From Crocinitomix sp. (GTDB lineage: Bacteria; Bacteroidota; Bacteroidia; Flavobacteriales_D; Crocinitomicaceae), in contig WTCE01000030.1 in the NCBI GenBank assembly GCA_013138735.1, positions 62,001 to 126,000 on the forward strand: a stretch of DNA of 64,000 nucleotides, in the 5' to 3' direction. The notes under the pieces are model-generated. The model saw only the letters and a list, made by a program, of their open reading frames with translations. It did not search any database and had not been told where the DNA came from. The position numbers and the translations under genes are program-made. This document shows positions 50,892 through 59,300 of this stretch, in pieces (position 1 is the stretch's first letter; the number at the start of each line of letters is the position of its first letter).

Positions 50892-52140
50892 GCTTATTTC
50901 TGTTGCAAATATTGATTTGCTCTTGTTCTCGGCGTTTTTAATTTCTTTCTTATTGCATTACCGCATCAATGGGTTTATTGCCATGCTCATTATTATTTTT
51001 GGCGTGGTCAAGCTTGTCATGAAAAAACTTACTTTTCGTGGTGGTTTGGGCTTACTTTTTTTACCTGGATTATTTCTTTTACTAGTCATGGGACAATTGT
51101 ATACTAGCGATTTAAAAGAAGGTTGGACTTTGGTAGAACGCAACCTGTCACTTTTATTAATGCCCTTTGCTATTTCAAGTTTCCCTAGTATATCCGCAAA
51201 AAAGCAAACATTTTTAATTGGGGTATTTGTCGCTTCCGCAGCGGTTTTTGGATTAATCTGTTTAGGCAATGCAGCCATGGTAGCATCTGAAGTTGGAAGT
51301 ATTTATACCGTTCCTAATAACACGCATTTTCTCTATAATATATTCATGCATCACCGCTTAACCGATCCTTTCGGAATCCATGCGGTCTATTTTTCTTTAT
51401 ACGTTGCTTTAGCTGGTATAGTGGTTCTACAAACGGTTATTGCAGCCAAAACAAGCCAATCAAAGCGAATTTTACTCGGAATACTGTTTCTTTTCTTCTG
51501 CGGATTAATCTACTTGCTAAAATCGGCAAACATTACCTTAGGCTTTGCCATTTGCATCTTGCTTGTTATTGCTTATCGCTATGGGAAGTCAGTTTTTAGC
51601 TCATCTAAAAATATCGCGCTAATCAGTATTGGGGTTCTTGTGCTTGGTTTCTTTACTTTTAAAGGGATTCAAAGTAAAGTGAATGATTTTCAATTCACGT
51701 ATGAAATGTCTGATCCCGCTATGGGGCCTCTTGGGATTCGTTTATCCATTTGGGACTGCACATGGCAAGTCATTCAAGAAAATTGGTTGCTTGGAACAGG
51801 AACAGGAGATTCTCATCATGAATTATTGAAAAAATACACCGAAAACAACTTCACAATTGGTTTGGAAAATGATTTCAATTCACATAATATGTATTTGCAA
51901 TATTGGATGAGCAATGGTTTATTTGCCATTGGTTTTTTTGTCTGTGGATTAGTGATTTTGTTCAAAAAAGCCGTGCAACATAATAATGCCATTTTTCTAT
52001 CCTTCATTATTTTATTTGCCTTATTCAGTTTAACAGAATCTACCATGCGAACACAAAAAGGAATGCTTTTCTTTGTGTTTTTTGCGGCACTATTTTATTG
52101 GGCACCACAATTATTAGCCAAAAACATTAGCGAAGAATGA
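50866..52140 (+). CDS. O-antigen ligase/polymerase family protein (second of two)
   Basis: The 424 residues form about ten helices. The large loop (about 275-345) has L-G-I-R-L-S-I-W-D, G-T-G-T-G-D-S-H-H-E and N-S-H-N-M-Y-L-Q-Y-W-M-S-N-G-L, the strongest Wzy_C-type motif of the two proteins. The H-N and G-D-S-H pieces are the usual catalytic-loop marks of O-antigen ligases. It differs clearly from its upstream neighbour, so it is not a simple duplicate. Its stop overlaps the GT4 start by four bases. Confidence 0.8.
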   Translation: MTKEPLKPRLISVANIDLLLFSAFLISFLLHYRINGFIAMLIIIFGVVKLVMKKLTFRGGLGLLFLPGLFLLLVMGQLYTSDLKEGWTLVERNLSLLLMPFAISSFPSISAKKQTFLIGVFVASAAVFGLICLGNAAMVASEVGSIYTVPNNTHFLYNIFMHHRLTDPFGIHAVYFSLYVALAGIVVLQTVIAAKTSQSKRILLGILFLFFCGLIYLLKSANITLGFAICILLVIAYRYGKSVFSSSKNIALISIGVLVLGFFTFKGIQSKVNDFQFTYEMSDPAMGPLGIRLSIWDCTWQVIQENWLLGTGTGDSHHELLKKYTENNFTIGLENDFNSHNMYLQYWMSNGLFAIGFFVCGLVILFKKAVQHNNAIFLSFIILFALFSLTESTMRTQKGMLFFVFFAALFYWAPQLLAKNISEE

Positions 52141-53300
52141 AAGTAGCAATTGTACATAACTATTATAAAATTCGCGGTGGTGAGGCAACTGTTGTAGCAA
52201 TTGAAAGTGCTGCTTTGGAAAAGCAGGGCCTTGAAGTAATTAGCTATGATCGCGATAATCGTGAAATTGATTCCTTCTCGATCATAGAAAAATTTAGTTT
52301 AATTCGAAACACTGCTTGGTCCAAAGAATCATACAAACTGTTTCGTGCATTCTTAAAAGAACATCAGCCAGACATTTGCCATGTACATAATTTTTTGCCC
52401 CTCTTCTCCCCTTCTATTTTTCAAGCTTGCCAGGATGAAGGCATTCCTGTTGTGCAAACTTTACATAATTACCGCTTAATCTGCACCAACGGATTATTAA
52501 TGCGTAAAGGTAAAATTTGTGAATTATGTTTGGGGAAATCCGCTTATCAGGCAGTCACAAAAAAGTGTTATCGCAATTCAGCCCTGCAAACGTACGCGGT
52601 TGCCAGAATGATTGAGAAGAACAAAAAAAATCAAACTTGGAACGAAAATATTGATGGTTATATCTGCCTCACTGACTTTGCCAAATCCAAATTCAAACAA
52701 CACGGACTTCCAGAAGAAAAGCTATACGTCAAAGCGAATGCTGTTGCTATTACAGAGGAGCCACCAGAAGTTGAAGTTAAGCCCTATTTTGTGTTTGTTG
52801 GAAGATTAACAGAAAGCAAAGGCGTAAGACTCTTGAAAGAAATTGCCAAGCAAATCGACATTCCAATTTGGATGGTTGGTGAAGGCGAATTGGCGGATGA
52901 ACTAAGACTCCAGAAAAATATTTTAGTGTTGGGCAAGCAGCCTTATTTTGAAACAGTTGGCCTTATTAAGAATGCAACTGCTTTAATTCTACCTTCCCTT
53001 TGGTATGAAGGAATGCCAATGACTATTTTAGAAGCTTTTGCTTTAAAAACACCTGTTATCACAAGTGATTTAGGCGCTATGCAAAGCATTATTCGCCATA
53101 AAGAAAATGGTTTATTATTTCAACCCGGTTCTGCCAAAGACCTAATTGATAATCTTAACTTTGTTTTGAAAAATGTGGATGCAGCTAGTAAAATGGCGGC
53201 AAACGGTTTTCAAGACTATGAAGAATTGTATAGCATTGAATCAAACATGGTGCAATTGCAAGAAATTTATAGGTCTGTAATTGCAGCAAAAGCTAAATGA
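52137..53300 (+). CDS. Glycosyltransferase family 4
   Basis: A 387-residue GT-B enzyme. The N-domain opens V-A-I-V-H-N-Y-Y-K-I-R-G-G-E-A, with C-H-V-H-N-F-L-P. The C-domain has Y-F-V-F-V-G-R-L-T-E-S-K-G-V and the donor-binding Y-E-G-M-P-M-T-I-L-E-A-F-A (the GT4 E-x7-E motif). A Cys-rich stretch near 128-143 (K-I-C-E-L-C-L, K-K-C-Y) is common in bacterial members that add mannose or related sugars to polysaccharide repeat units. It acts on a lipid-linked acceptor at the cytoplasmic face. Four-base overlaps with both neighbours show translational coupling. Confidence 0.85.
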   Translation: MKVAIVHNYYKIRGGEATVVAIESAALEKQGLEVISYDRDNREIDSFSIIEKFSLIRNTAWSKESYKLFRAFLKEHQPDICHVHNFLPLFSPSIFQACQDEGIPVVQTLHNYRLICTNGLLMRKGKICELCLGKSAYQAVTKKCYRNSALQTYAVARMIEKNKKNQTWNENIDGYICLTDFAKSKFKQHGLPEEKLYVKANAVAITEEPPEVEVKPYFVFVGRLTESKGVRLLKEIAKQIDIPIWMVGEGELADELRLQKNILVLGKQPYFETVGLIKNATALILPSLWYEGMPMTILEAFALKTPVITSDLGAMQSIIRHKENGLLFQPGSAKDLIDNLNFVLKNVDAASKMAANGFQDYEELYSIESNMVQLQEIYRSVIAAKAK

Positions 53301-54037
53301 AAGTAATCGGGACTGATTTATATGAACACGGTATGGATGCTGCCATTAAGGAGATAATTGCCTTATGTGACGCGCCTGCAGAAAATCGATTAATTAGCCC
53401 TTCTGATGCAAACGTATTAGTACATGCCCGTCGCAATAAAGCTTTTAAAGCCGTTTTAGACCAGTATTTTTGGAATTTGCCTGATGGTGTTCCATCTGTA
53501 TGGATTTTAAAGCTAAAAGGCGCCAAACAAGCCACACGGTGCAGTGGCCCCGATTTATTTGAACAAGTGATTCGCGCCACAGCTCATTTACCAATTAAAC
53601 ATTATTTGTGTGGCGGAGCAGAAGGCACTGCGAAAGAATTGGCGGAAAAATGCTTAGAATGGGGCAATAAAAATATTGTAGGTTATTATAGTCCTCCATT
53701 TAAAGAATTGACGGAAAAGGATTATCAAGAAATGGCTGAAAACATTAATGCCGTGCAAACTTCAATTCTTTGGGTTGGATTAGGAGCGCCAAAACAAATC
53801 TATTTTTCTCATCAGATCTCAAAATTTACGCAAACGAAATTTATCATCCCAATTGGTGCGGCCTTCGATTTTCATACGGGTAAAGTAAAAAAAGCACCAC
53901 GCTGGATTCAAAAATGTGGCATGGAATGGTTTTACAGACTTTGTCAAGAACCAAGACGGCTTGGTAAACGTTACTTTAAGGTGGTGCCGCTTTTTATGTG
54001 GTATTGTTTTTTGGGCGCATTTGGAAAAAGGCAATAG
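53297..54037 (+). CDS. WecG/TagA/CpsF-family glycosyltransferase (GT26)
   Basis: A 246-residue enzyme with the GT26 marks: N-x-L-P-D-G-V-P-S-V-W at about 56-66, S-G-P-D-L-F-E, and near the end V-G-L-G-A-P-K-Q-I-Y-F followed by P-I-G-A-A-F-D-F-H-T-G. GT26 enzymes add N-acetylmannosamine or ManNAcA (or glucose in capsules) to undecaprenyl-linked sugars, an early step of repeat-unit assembly. Its stop codon is inside a purine-rich AGGCAAT repeat. It is the last gene of the operon starting at 47275. Only two transferases are in the operon, so other sugars are added by genes elsewhere. Confidence 0.85.
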   Translation: MKVIGTDLYEHGMDAAIKEIIALCDAPAENRLISPSDANVLVHARRNKAFKAVLDQYFWNLPDGVPSVWILKLKGAKQATRCSGPDLFEQVIRATAHLPIKHYLCGGAEGTAKELAEKCLEWGNKNIVGYYSPPFKELTEKDYQEMAENINAVQTSILWVGLGAPKQIYFSHQISKFTQTKFIIPIGAAFDFHTGKVKKAPRWIQKCGMEWFYRLCQEPRRLGKRYFKVVPLFMWYCFLGAFGKRQ

Positions 54038-54068
54038 GCAATAGGCTAAGAGGCAAGAGGCGGGAGGC
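54029..54068. repeat. Purine-rich short direct repeats
   Basis: AGGCAAT occurs in tandem (AGGCAATAGGCAATAGGC) and with variants (AGGCAAG, AGGCGGG) over about 40 bases, overlapping the stop codon of the GT26 gene. It could vary by slippage; changes here would alter only the last residues of the protein. Confidence 0.5.
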
Positions 54069-54084
54069 AATGTACAATGCGCCG

Positions 54085-54103
54085 CCCTGAGTTTATCGAA
54101 GGG
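54085..54103. repeat. Dispersed repeat CCCTGAGTTTATCGAAGGG
   Basis: A 19-base element with complementary ends (CCCT/AGGG). A truncated relative, CTGAGTTTATC, lies at 47153-47163 beside the T9SS remnant. I have seen this motif as an intergenic repeat in other Bacteroidota. Confidence 0.4.
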
Positions 54104-54204
54104 TTCAATTAGTAATTTTATTTGAGTTATTGATAATTAAAACACTAGATCATTAGACCCCTGGACCATCAAATCATTCATAATTGAGATTTGGAACAAA
54201 TCAT

Positions 54205-54212
54205 TATCTTTG
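54205..54212 (+). promoter_or_regulatory. Promoter -7 box TATCTTTG, leaderless geometry
   Basis: Perfect TAnnTTTG whose last base is 7 bases before the ATG at 54219, so transcription should begin at or next to the start codon. ATTG lies 18 bases upstream as a poor -33 element. Confidence 0.55.
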
Positions 54213-54218
54213 CTACAC

Positions 54219-54758
54219 ATGAAAAAATCTATCCTCTCTAGAACTACTCCCCTTTTAATCTTATTCGTTGGAATATTTTGTGTTGGGCCTCTTATTCTAA
54301 GCTGCTCTTCAAAAATTAAGAAAGACGAAGTGGTGATTTATTTAGTTCGCCATGCTGAAAAAGATTTGAGCGACCCAACGAACGTGGATCCTGAATTAAC
54401 GGCAGAAGGTTTAGCGCGTGCTGAAAAGCTGGTAAAAGAAATGAAAGGTGTAAAATTGGAAGGCGTTTTTAGTACGGAGTATATTCGTAATATCAAAACT
54501 GTTCAACCCCTTTGTGATGACCGCGGAATGGAGATTCAAAACTATGCCGCATTTGACTTTAGCGGTATGTTAGATTTAATGAAAACCAATAAAGGTAAAG
54601 CCTTCTTAATTTGTGGACACGGCGATAACTTATTACCAATGGTAGACTATTTAGGAGCCACCCGCCCAATTGAATCACTTGGCCACACTGAAAATGATAA
54701 GATTTTTAGAGTGAAAATTACGGATGATACGAGCATTGTTGAAATGTTAGTGTATTAA
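54219..54758 (+). CDS. Lipoprotein histidine phosphatase
   Basis: From ATG at 54219 the 179 residues begin with a lipoprotein signal ending L-I-L-S-C29. The catalytic R44-H45-A-E motif of the histidine phosphatase (phosphoglycerate-mutase) superfamily follows in the form V-R-H-A-E-K, with S-T-E-Y-I-R90 and the second active-site histidine in I-C-G-H134-G-D-N. It is the short form of the family (no alpha-helical insertion), so the substrate may be a small phosphate or phosphoprotein. The lipid anchor places it in the periplasm, unusual for this mostly cytoplasmic family. It stands alone, convergent with the next gene. Confidence 0.85.
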   Translation: MKKSILSRTTPLLILFVGIFCVGPLILSCSSKIKKDEVVIYLVRHAEKDLSDPTNVDPELTAEGLARAEKLVKEMKGVKLEGVFSTEYIRNIKTVQPLCDDRGMEIQNYAAFDFSGMLDLMKTNKGKAFLICGHGDNLLPMVDYLGATRPIESLGHTENDKIFRVKITDDTSIVEMLVY

Positions 54759-54772
54759 GAATCTAGGTTCAC

Positions 54773-55048
54773 TTATAACCAAACCTTTATTGCCGCCAAT
54801 ACATCCTCCCAATTCTCGACAATTACATCCTTTTTAGGTCCCAATAAGTAAGTTGTTTCATCAACAAATTTCATATTAGCATCAAAGCTTGATTCGATTT
54901 TTCGATAAAAGCAAAAGGTATCTGAGCGGTCTTTAATTTCAATATGCAATTGCCCTCTCTTTTTTCTGAATGAATATTGCCGTTCTGTTAAGCCACCTTC
55001 AATTAATAAAGCGCTAATTGATTGATGTTCTTCGGGTAAAAATTTCAT
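54773..55048 (-). CDS. Hypothetical small soluble protein
   Basis: A 91-residue protein of mixed strands: N-terminal F-L-P-E-E-H-Q-S-I-S-A-L-L-I-E, then R-Q-Y-S-F-R-K-K-R-G-Q-L-H-I-E-I-K, and a C-terminal V-E-N-W-E-D-V-L-A-A-I-K-V-W. No signal. No family recognised. Only 14 bases separate its stop from that of the phosphatase gene on the other strand, and 17 bases separate its start from the lipoprotein gene upstream, which may share its transcript. Confidence 0.55.
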   Translation of the reverse strand: MKFLPEEHQSISALLIEGGLTERQYSFRKKRGQLHIEIKDRSDTFCFYRKIESSFDANMKFVDETTYLLGPKKDVIVENWEDVLAAIKVWL

Positions 55049-55065
55049 AGGTTAAAGTGTCATAA

Positions 55066-56574
55066 TTATCGAATTCCATTATTTTCAAGCAATCTACTTA
55101 AGGCTGATTCACCCTGCCCTATTGTTAAATTATCATTGATTTTTATCGTTGCCAAAATTTGTTGATTTATGGCTTTATCCTCATAAGAGATCAATGCTTT
55201 TACTATTTCAAGATATATGTGTACATTCCATTCTTTCTCTAATTGTTCGAATAATGGCGGTACAAAAGATGGATCTTTCAGCTTGTGGATATGATCTGTG
55301 AAAATCTCATAAATATGGACGTTGGCTTCCAGAATATTTTTTCTAATAATCATTATGCCCGCAGCTTCGTCTTGCAATAAAACGTCATCCAGCATGAGAC
55401 TAATTAATGAATCTGACCCGGCTTCGTTTCGACTCTGAAAGGACATGTTTGCGCCATAAAAAGCATCAATATTCAGCAGACATTCTTTCGTTAAGCTAAA
55501 TGTACGACTGGAATCTTTAGCCTTGAGGTAGTAATAAACTGAAGGAGTCATCCTCAGCTCCTCCTCCCACAAGCGCCACAATAAATCATCATAAATAGGA
55601 TCTTGATTTTCTTCCAAAGCTTTGAAAACATAATCAATATGATATCCTTTAATATTTTCATGCTTAACCTTTGTGAATGGAACTTGAAGCATAGCCACTG
55701 CATATTCATTCTTATAGCGCACTATTGCTTTGTAAAGACCTTTCCACTCATTACTATAATGGGTTTTATCCAACGTTTTTTCTAAGTTATTCTTAAGCAA
55801 TGGCAAGAAACGCGGATGCGGAAACTCAGCAATTGCGCGATAGGTATAAAAGTATCCGTCTTCATCCCCATCTGCGTCTCCGCGATAATTCAAGATCAAC
55901 TCAATATCCTGTGCTTTCTGATATTTCGCTAATTGAACCAAAGCATTCTGATCGTTCTCCTCAATCACCATTTCCCTGAACTTAGGATATAGAGCAGCCG
56001 TTGGTTCTGCACTGCTCATGGCGTCAAATTTTGCAGAGAGAAAATTTGCTTCAAATAATAATATACTGTCCAGCATTGCCAATTGTGCTTCATTCAATTT
56101 TTGAGCCTCCAAATCTATAGAATGTGGCGTAACGACATTTATAAAAAAATCGCCTACTCTATCATACGAAACGGAACATCCAAATTGCGTTTCAACACGA
56201 GCCGTATCGTCAATATGATCGATAACAATTGAATATAAATCAACGGAATCCGATAAGGACAAAGCCCAAAAAGCATAACAGCGCACTACTCCATTTGGAT
56301 GATCCGTTAGCGCAATTAATTCTTCGGAGCTTGCTTGAGCTTCTAAAGCTTCAAAATTATCGTATTGTAAGGGACGCTCGCCTCCTGAGCTCACTTGAGC
56401 CCCCATTACTACATTAATTTTGGAAATTTCATCAACAAAAACCTGAGTTTCATCCGTGATTATTGTTTCATTCGTGATTTTGATTTCTTCGTTGATTTTG
56501 GTATCACCAAACTCTGATTGCGTGCATGCAAGCATATTCAGCATCAATAAAAATATCATTATTTGGTATTTCAT
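55066..56574 (-). CDS. Lipoprotein with HEAT-like helical N-terminal region
   Basis: The 502 residues start with a lipoprotein signal (L-N-M-L-A-C17). Near residue 80-95, L-T-D-H-P-N-G-V-V-R-C-Y-A-F-W-A-L resembles a HEAT repeat helix pair, and much of the protein is helical with regular hydrophobic spacing. No catalytic motif is seen. It probably binds proteins in the periplasm. It starts in isolation, and the small protein gene follows 17 bases downstream. Confidence 0.65.
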   Translation of the reverse strand: MKYQIMIFLLMLNMLACTQSEFGDTKINEEIKITNETIITDETQVFVDEISKINVVMGAQVSSGGERPLQYDNFEALEAQASSEELIALTDHPNGVVRCYAFWALSLSDSVDLYSIVIDHIDDTARVETQFGCSVSYDRVGDFFINVVTPHSIDLEAQKLNEAQLAMLDSILLFEANFLSAKFDAMSSAEPTAALYPKFREMVIEENDQNALVQLAKYQKAQDIELILNYRGDADGDEDGYFYTYRAIAEFPHPRFLPLLKNNLEKTLDKTHYSNEWKGLYKAIVRYKNEYAVAMLQVPFTKVKHENIKGYHIDYVFKALEENQDPIYDDLLWRLWEEELRMTPSVYYYLKAKDSSRTFSLTKECLLNIDAFYGANMSFQSRNEAGSDSLISLMLDDVLLQDEAAGIMIIRKNILEANVHIYEIFTDHIHKLKDPSFVPPLFEQLEKEWNVHIYLEIVKALISYEDKAINQQILATIKINDNLTIGQGESALSRLLENNGIR

Positions 56575-56710
56575 TGTCGCACTAAAATTTCTTTAAATTT
56601 TGAAATACTTGTTGAATAACCTTGGGCAAATGAACCGGCAGAAATTAAAGTAAAAAGACAGCCGAAAAGTTTATTCATACTTCAAGATACGGAATAATTA
56701 CGAATGACGT

Positions 56711-57217
56711 TTATTCCAAACGCATCCACATTAACGTAGCTTCAAAAGATGCAACGCGAATGGCATCCACCTTTTTCCCTTCAACGTCAATAGCTACATT
56801 TGTAAGACCGCTTTCAATTTCTCCACTGTATTTTTTAACCACTTCACCTTGATATAAAAGCTCAATTACAGGATCACTATTATTAAAAATTCCAAGTGTG
56901 ATCGTATTATACTCAACGGTGTCAAATAATGAAATTTCAACCATACTTGCTTTCGGGAACTGACCATAAGCCAATGTAATTCCGTCAGATTTCCCAGGCT
57001 CTGGGCCCCCACTGAATGCCCGGTAAGCTTTTACTGTGTGGTTACCAACTGTAAAAGAAGTATCGTCCAATGTGATAGTTAGATTTGCAAATGAGATTGG
57101 ATCTACTTTAATACTGCTTTGCGGCGTGTTGTCGTTTTGATTCCAAACAAATGAAAGTAAAATTAGTGCTAAACTCGCTAATCCTAATTTGGCAAATGTG
57201 TATTGTGTAGTTTTCAT
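56711..57217 (-). CDS. Exported protein of unknown function
   Basis: This 168-residue protein has an N-terminal hydrophobic segment (L-G-L-A-S-L-A-L-I-L-L-S-F-V-W), probably a signal peptide or anchor. A beta-rich domain follows (V-G-N-H-T-V-K-A-Y-R-A-F-S-G-G-P-E-P-G-K-S-D and repeated short strands), ending A-S-F-E-A-T-L-M-W-M-R. No family recognised. It lies alone between longer spacers; TATCTTTA about 27 bases upstream is close to a -7 box. Confidence 0.55.
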   Translation of the reverse strand: MKTTQYTFAKLGLASLALILLSFVWNQNDNTPQSSIKVDPISFANLTITLDDTSFTVGNHTVKAYRAFSGGPEPGKSDGITLAYGQFPKASMVEISLFDTVEYNTITLGIFNNSDPVIELLYQGEVVKKYSGEIESGLTNVAIDVEGKKVDAIRVASFEATLMWMRLE

Positions 57218-57421
57218 AAAATCATTTTATATGGATTTTTAAAGATAGAAAATAAATAGTGTTGACTGATAGATAATTTATAATCATTTTTATGACTCCA
57301 TTTTTTTCTGTAACGTAGTGCCTTCTTGAATTCTAAAGTTAACTGTACTTTATAAGCACAGTCAATGGCACACGGACAACGCTGATCCAGCAGATAATTG
57401 TTGATTTTTTGACCCGATTTT

Positions 57422-58192
57422 TTAGCTAAATAAATCTACTATAGACACGCTAATATCATCCACATAAACTGTCATTGGATTATCAGAAGCATTGGCGGTA
57501 ACTCCAAATTCAATTTGGCTATACATTCCTTTTGTACCTTGGGTAGCGTATAAAATATCTTTCGGAAGGGTTTTCCAATCATACTGCTCAATGATAAGCA
57601 CGTCATCTTGCCAAACTTTTACAGAACCTTCATTCTTTTGCGACAGTTTTGATTCAAAACGGATATTGACCCATTGATCGCGCGGAAATTCAACCTCTGC
57701 TCCAAGCTCTTGTTTAATATCAGGATTTGGATACTTATGCTCTACGCGCAAAAAATTATCGACTAAAGCCAAGCGCATCCCAGGCCCTGCACCAATGGCT
57801 GTTTTTTCTTCAATATCAAACAAAAACATCCAATCGGCATTTTCTGTTCCAACAACATAGTACCACATATCAATCACAACGGTTTCATCCTCCCAAAAAG
57901 CCATAAATTGTTTGTTAATACTCGCTTTAGACGCTCCTTCAGAGGTTCCTGCAACTGCGAATGATTTAAAACTTTTATTGCCTGAATGAAAAAATGTCGT
58001 ATCAATTGATAGTTCATTTTCAGCATAAGTTTTTTGAAAAAAAGACCAGTTTATGTTATCTCCGTCAACAGTTTCGTTGATTTCGGTGTAGCCTTCAAAA
58101 CTATCTGAATAGGAGTTTGGGCCGGCAAATATTTCTTTTTTATCACATGACAAAAAAAGAATTGGTAGTATGAGGAGGATTGCTTTTTTCAT
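57422..58192 (-). CDS. Lipoprotein, concanavalin-like/LamG-type fold
   Basis: A 256-residue protein with a lipoprotein signal ending L-F-L-S-C16. The mature part has the strand pattern of a jelly-roll domain: S-D-S-F-E-G-Y, S-I-D-T-T-F-F-H-S-G-N-K-S-F-K, W-M-F-L-F-D-I-E, E-F-P-R-D-Q-W-V-N-I-R-F-E-S-K and V-Y-V-D-D-I-S-V. The D-Q-W-V-N-I-R-F piece is typical of polysaccharide-lyase-like or LamG domains. A carbohydrate-binding or lyase role is possible, but no catalytic set can be recognised. Its start overlaps the stop of the upstream gene by four bases. Confidence 0.65.
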   Translation of the reverse strand: MKKAILLILPILFLSCDKKEIFAGPNSYSDSFEGYTEINETVDGDNINWSFFQKTYAENELSIDTTFFHSGNKSFKSFAVAGTSEGASKASINKQFMAFWEDETVVIDMWYYVVGTENADWMFLFDIEEKTAIGAGPGMRLALVDNFLRVEHKYPNPDIKQELGAEVEFPRDQWVNIRFESKLSQKNEGSVKVWQDDVLIIEQYDWKTLPKDILYATQGTKGMYSQIEFGVTANASDNPMTVYVDDISVSIVDLFS

Positions 58193-58695
58193 TTTTTACG
58201 ATTAAAGTGATAGCCATAGGTTAATCCAGCCCAATTCTGCCATTGAAAATCTAAAAGATAAGATACGATTGGTGTATAAGCTGCGCGTAAAAAATAGTTT
58301 TTATCAGTGGGTTGATAACGATAGCCAAAGGACAATGGAGCTAGAATAAAAAGACTTCCTTTGGTGGTTATCGTGAGCGCTTGGCCTGCCCCTAAATCCA
58401 ATTTATGTGCTCCTTTTCCTATTAGAAAATGAGCTAAAACGGGGATAATTATACCCCCTCCGTTATTTTTATCAATCGGCATATAACTCAAGCCATATCT
58501 CATCTGAATATCCAGCACCTCCTTATCTAACACGTTATGTTCGAAGTTGAGTGAAGCCAAGCCACCAACTCCCGCCAATTCAAATGAGAAGTAGGTTTGA
58601 TCTTTTGAATTGTTATCCTGAGAAAAACTGGAAACTTGCTTGAGTAAGATGACGCAAACAAGAATCAGTGTTCTAAGGATTTTTTGGTTAGTCAT
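58189..58695 (-). CDS. Outer-membrane-type beta-barrel protein
   Basis: The 168 residues begin with a signal peptide (L-R-T-L-I-L-V-C-V-I-L-L-K-Q-V-S-S-F-S-Q). About eight amphipathic strands follow, such as L-D-I-Q-M-R-Y-G-L-S-Y-M, L-S-F-G-Y-R-Y-Q and G-L-T-Y-G-Y-H-F-N at the end, the pattern of a small eight-stranded outer-membrane barrel. Function unknown. It is the first gene of a two-gene unit with the jelly-roll lipoprotein, joined by a four-base overlap, so the two may work together at the surface. Confidence 0.65.
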   Translation of the reverse strand: MTNQKILRTLILVCVILLKQVSSFSQDNNSKDQTYFSFELAGVGGLASLNFEHNVLDKEVLDIQMRYGLSYMPIDKNNGGGIIIPVLAHFLIGKGAHKLDLGAGQALTITTKGSLFILAPLSFGYRYQPTDKNYFLRAAYTPIVSYLLDFQWQNWAGLTYGYHFNRKK

Positions 58696-58741
58696 AACTT
58701 ATAATAAACTACAATATAATTAAATAAATTTTAGCTATTAA

Positions 58742-59188
58742 TCATAAAGCTAATTCCATAATTGGTAAAAAACGTCCTTCTATCGAACTTTGATGCTGAC
58801 CTATAGTTTGAAATCCAAATTGTCCATAAAATTTTTCCACTTGAGGTTCTGAAAACAACCTTATTTTCTTTTTCCCTGAACTTTTAACGCGCTCCAAAAA
58901 ATCATTCATTAAAATTTTGCCATTGCCTTTATTCATGCATGGTGGATCAATAAATAGGTTGCCTAATTCAACAGTGTCATTATCATGCACAAGCCAAGAA
59001 TAATAGCCAATTACTTTGGATTTCAGCAACAGTACAAAGACCTCATTCTCCAAAACATAGTCCGTAGTGATCGCTAATTCCACTTTCCAAGCATGTAATT
59101 GTTCCGGCGAATAGTTCCAAAATGCTTTAGATCGAAATGTCAAATCTGTTAGGATATCAGCATCCATCTTCATTGCCTTTCTGATCAT
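58742..59188 (-). CDS. GNAT-family N-acetyltransferase
   Basis: A 148-residue cytoplasmic enzyme. The core GNAT strands and acetyl-CoA loop are V-E-L-G-N-L-F-I-D-P-P followed by N-K-G-N-G-K-I-L-M-N-D-F, the Q/R-x-x-G-x-G/A-like pyrophosphate-binding turn. The last strand is F-Y-G-Q-F-G-F-Q-T-I-G. The N-terminal R-S-K-A-F-W-N-Y-S-P-E is typical for members acting on small amines or on protein N-termini. The acceptor is unknown. It lies alone, divergent from the fatty acid desaturase gene. Confidence 0.85.
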   Translation of the reverse strand: MIRKAMKMDADILTDLTFRSKAFWNYSPEQLHAWKVELAITTDYVLENEVFVLLLKSKVIGYYSWLVHDNDTVELGNLFIDPPCMNKGNGKILMNDFLERVKSSGKKKIRLFSEPQVEKFYGQFGFQTIGQHQSSIEGRFLPIMELAL

Positions 59189-59300
59189 AATTTAAAGCTA
59201 ATTTGATTCAAATATTGGGTTAATGTTAGCATCTCCAATAAAAGTACAATTCTAATTTAGAATTTTTACGAATCATTTAATTTTCTTAGGTTTAAGCTAA

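Noticed and set aside
54219-54758. Phosphatase lipoprotein as a cytoplasmic phosphoglycerate mutase
   Set aside because: A clear lipobox (L-I-L-S-C29) sits before the catalytic R-H motif, so it is exported; the short form also lacks the mutase insertion.
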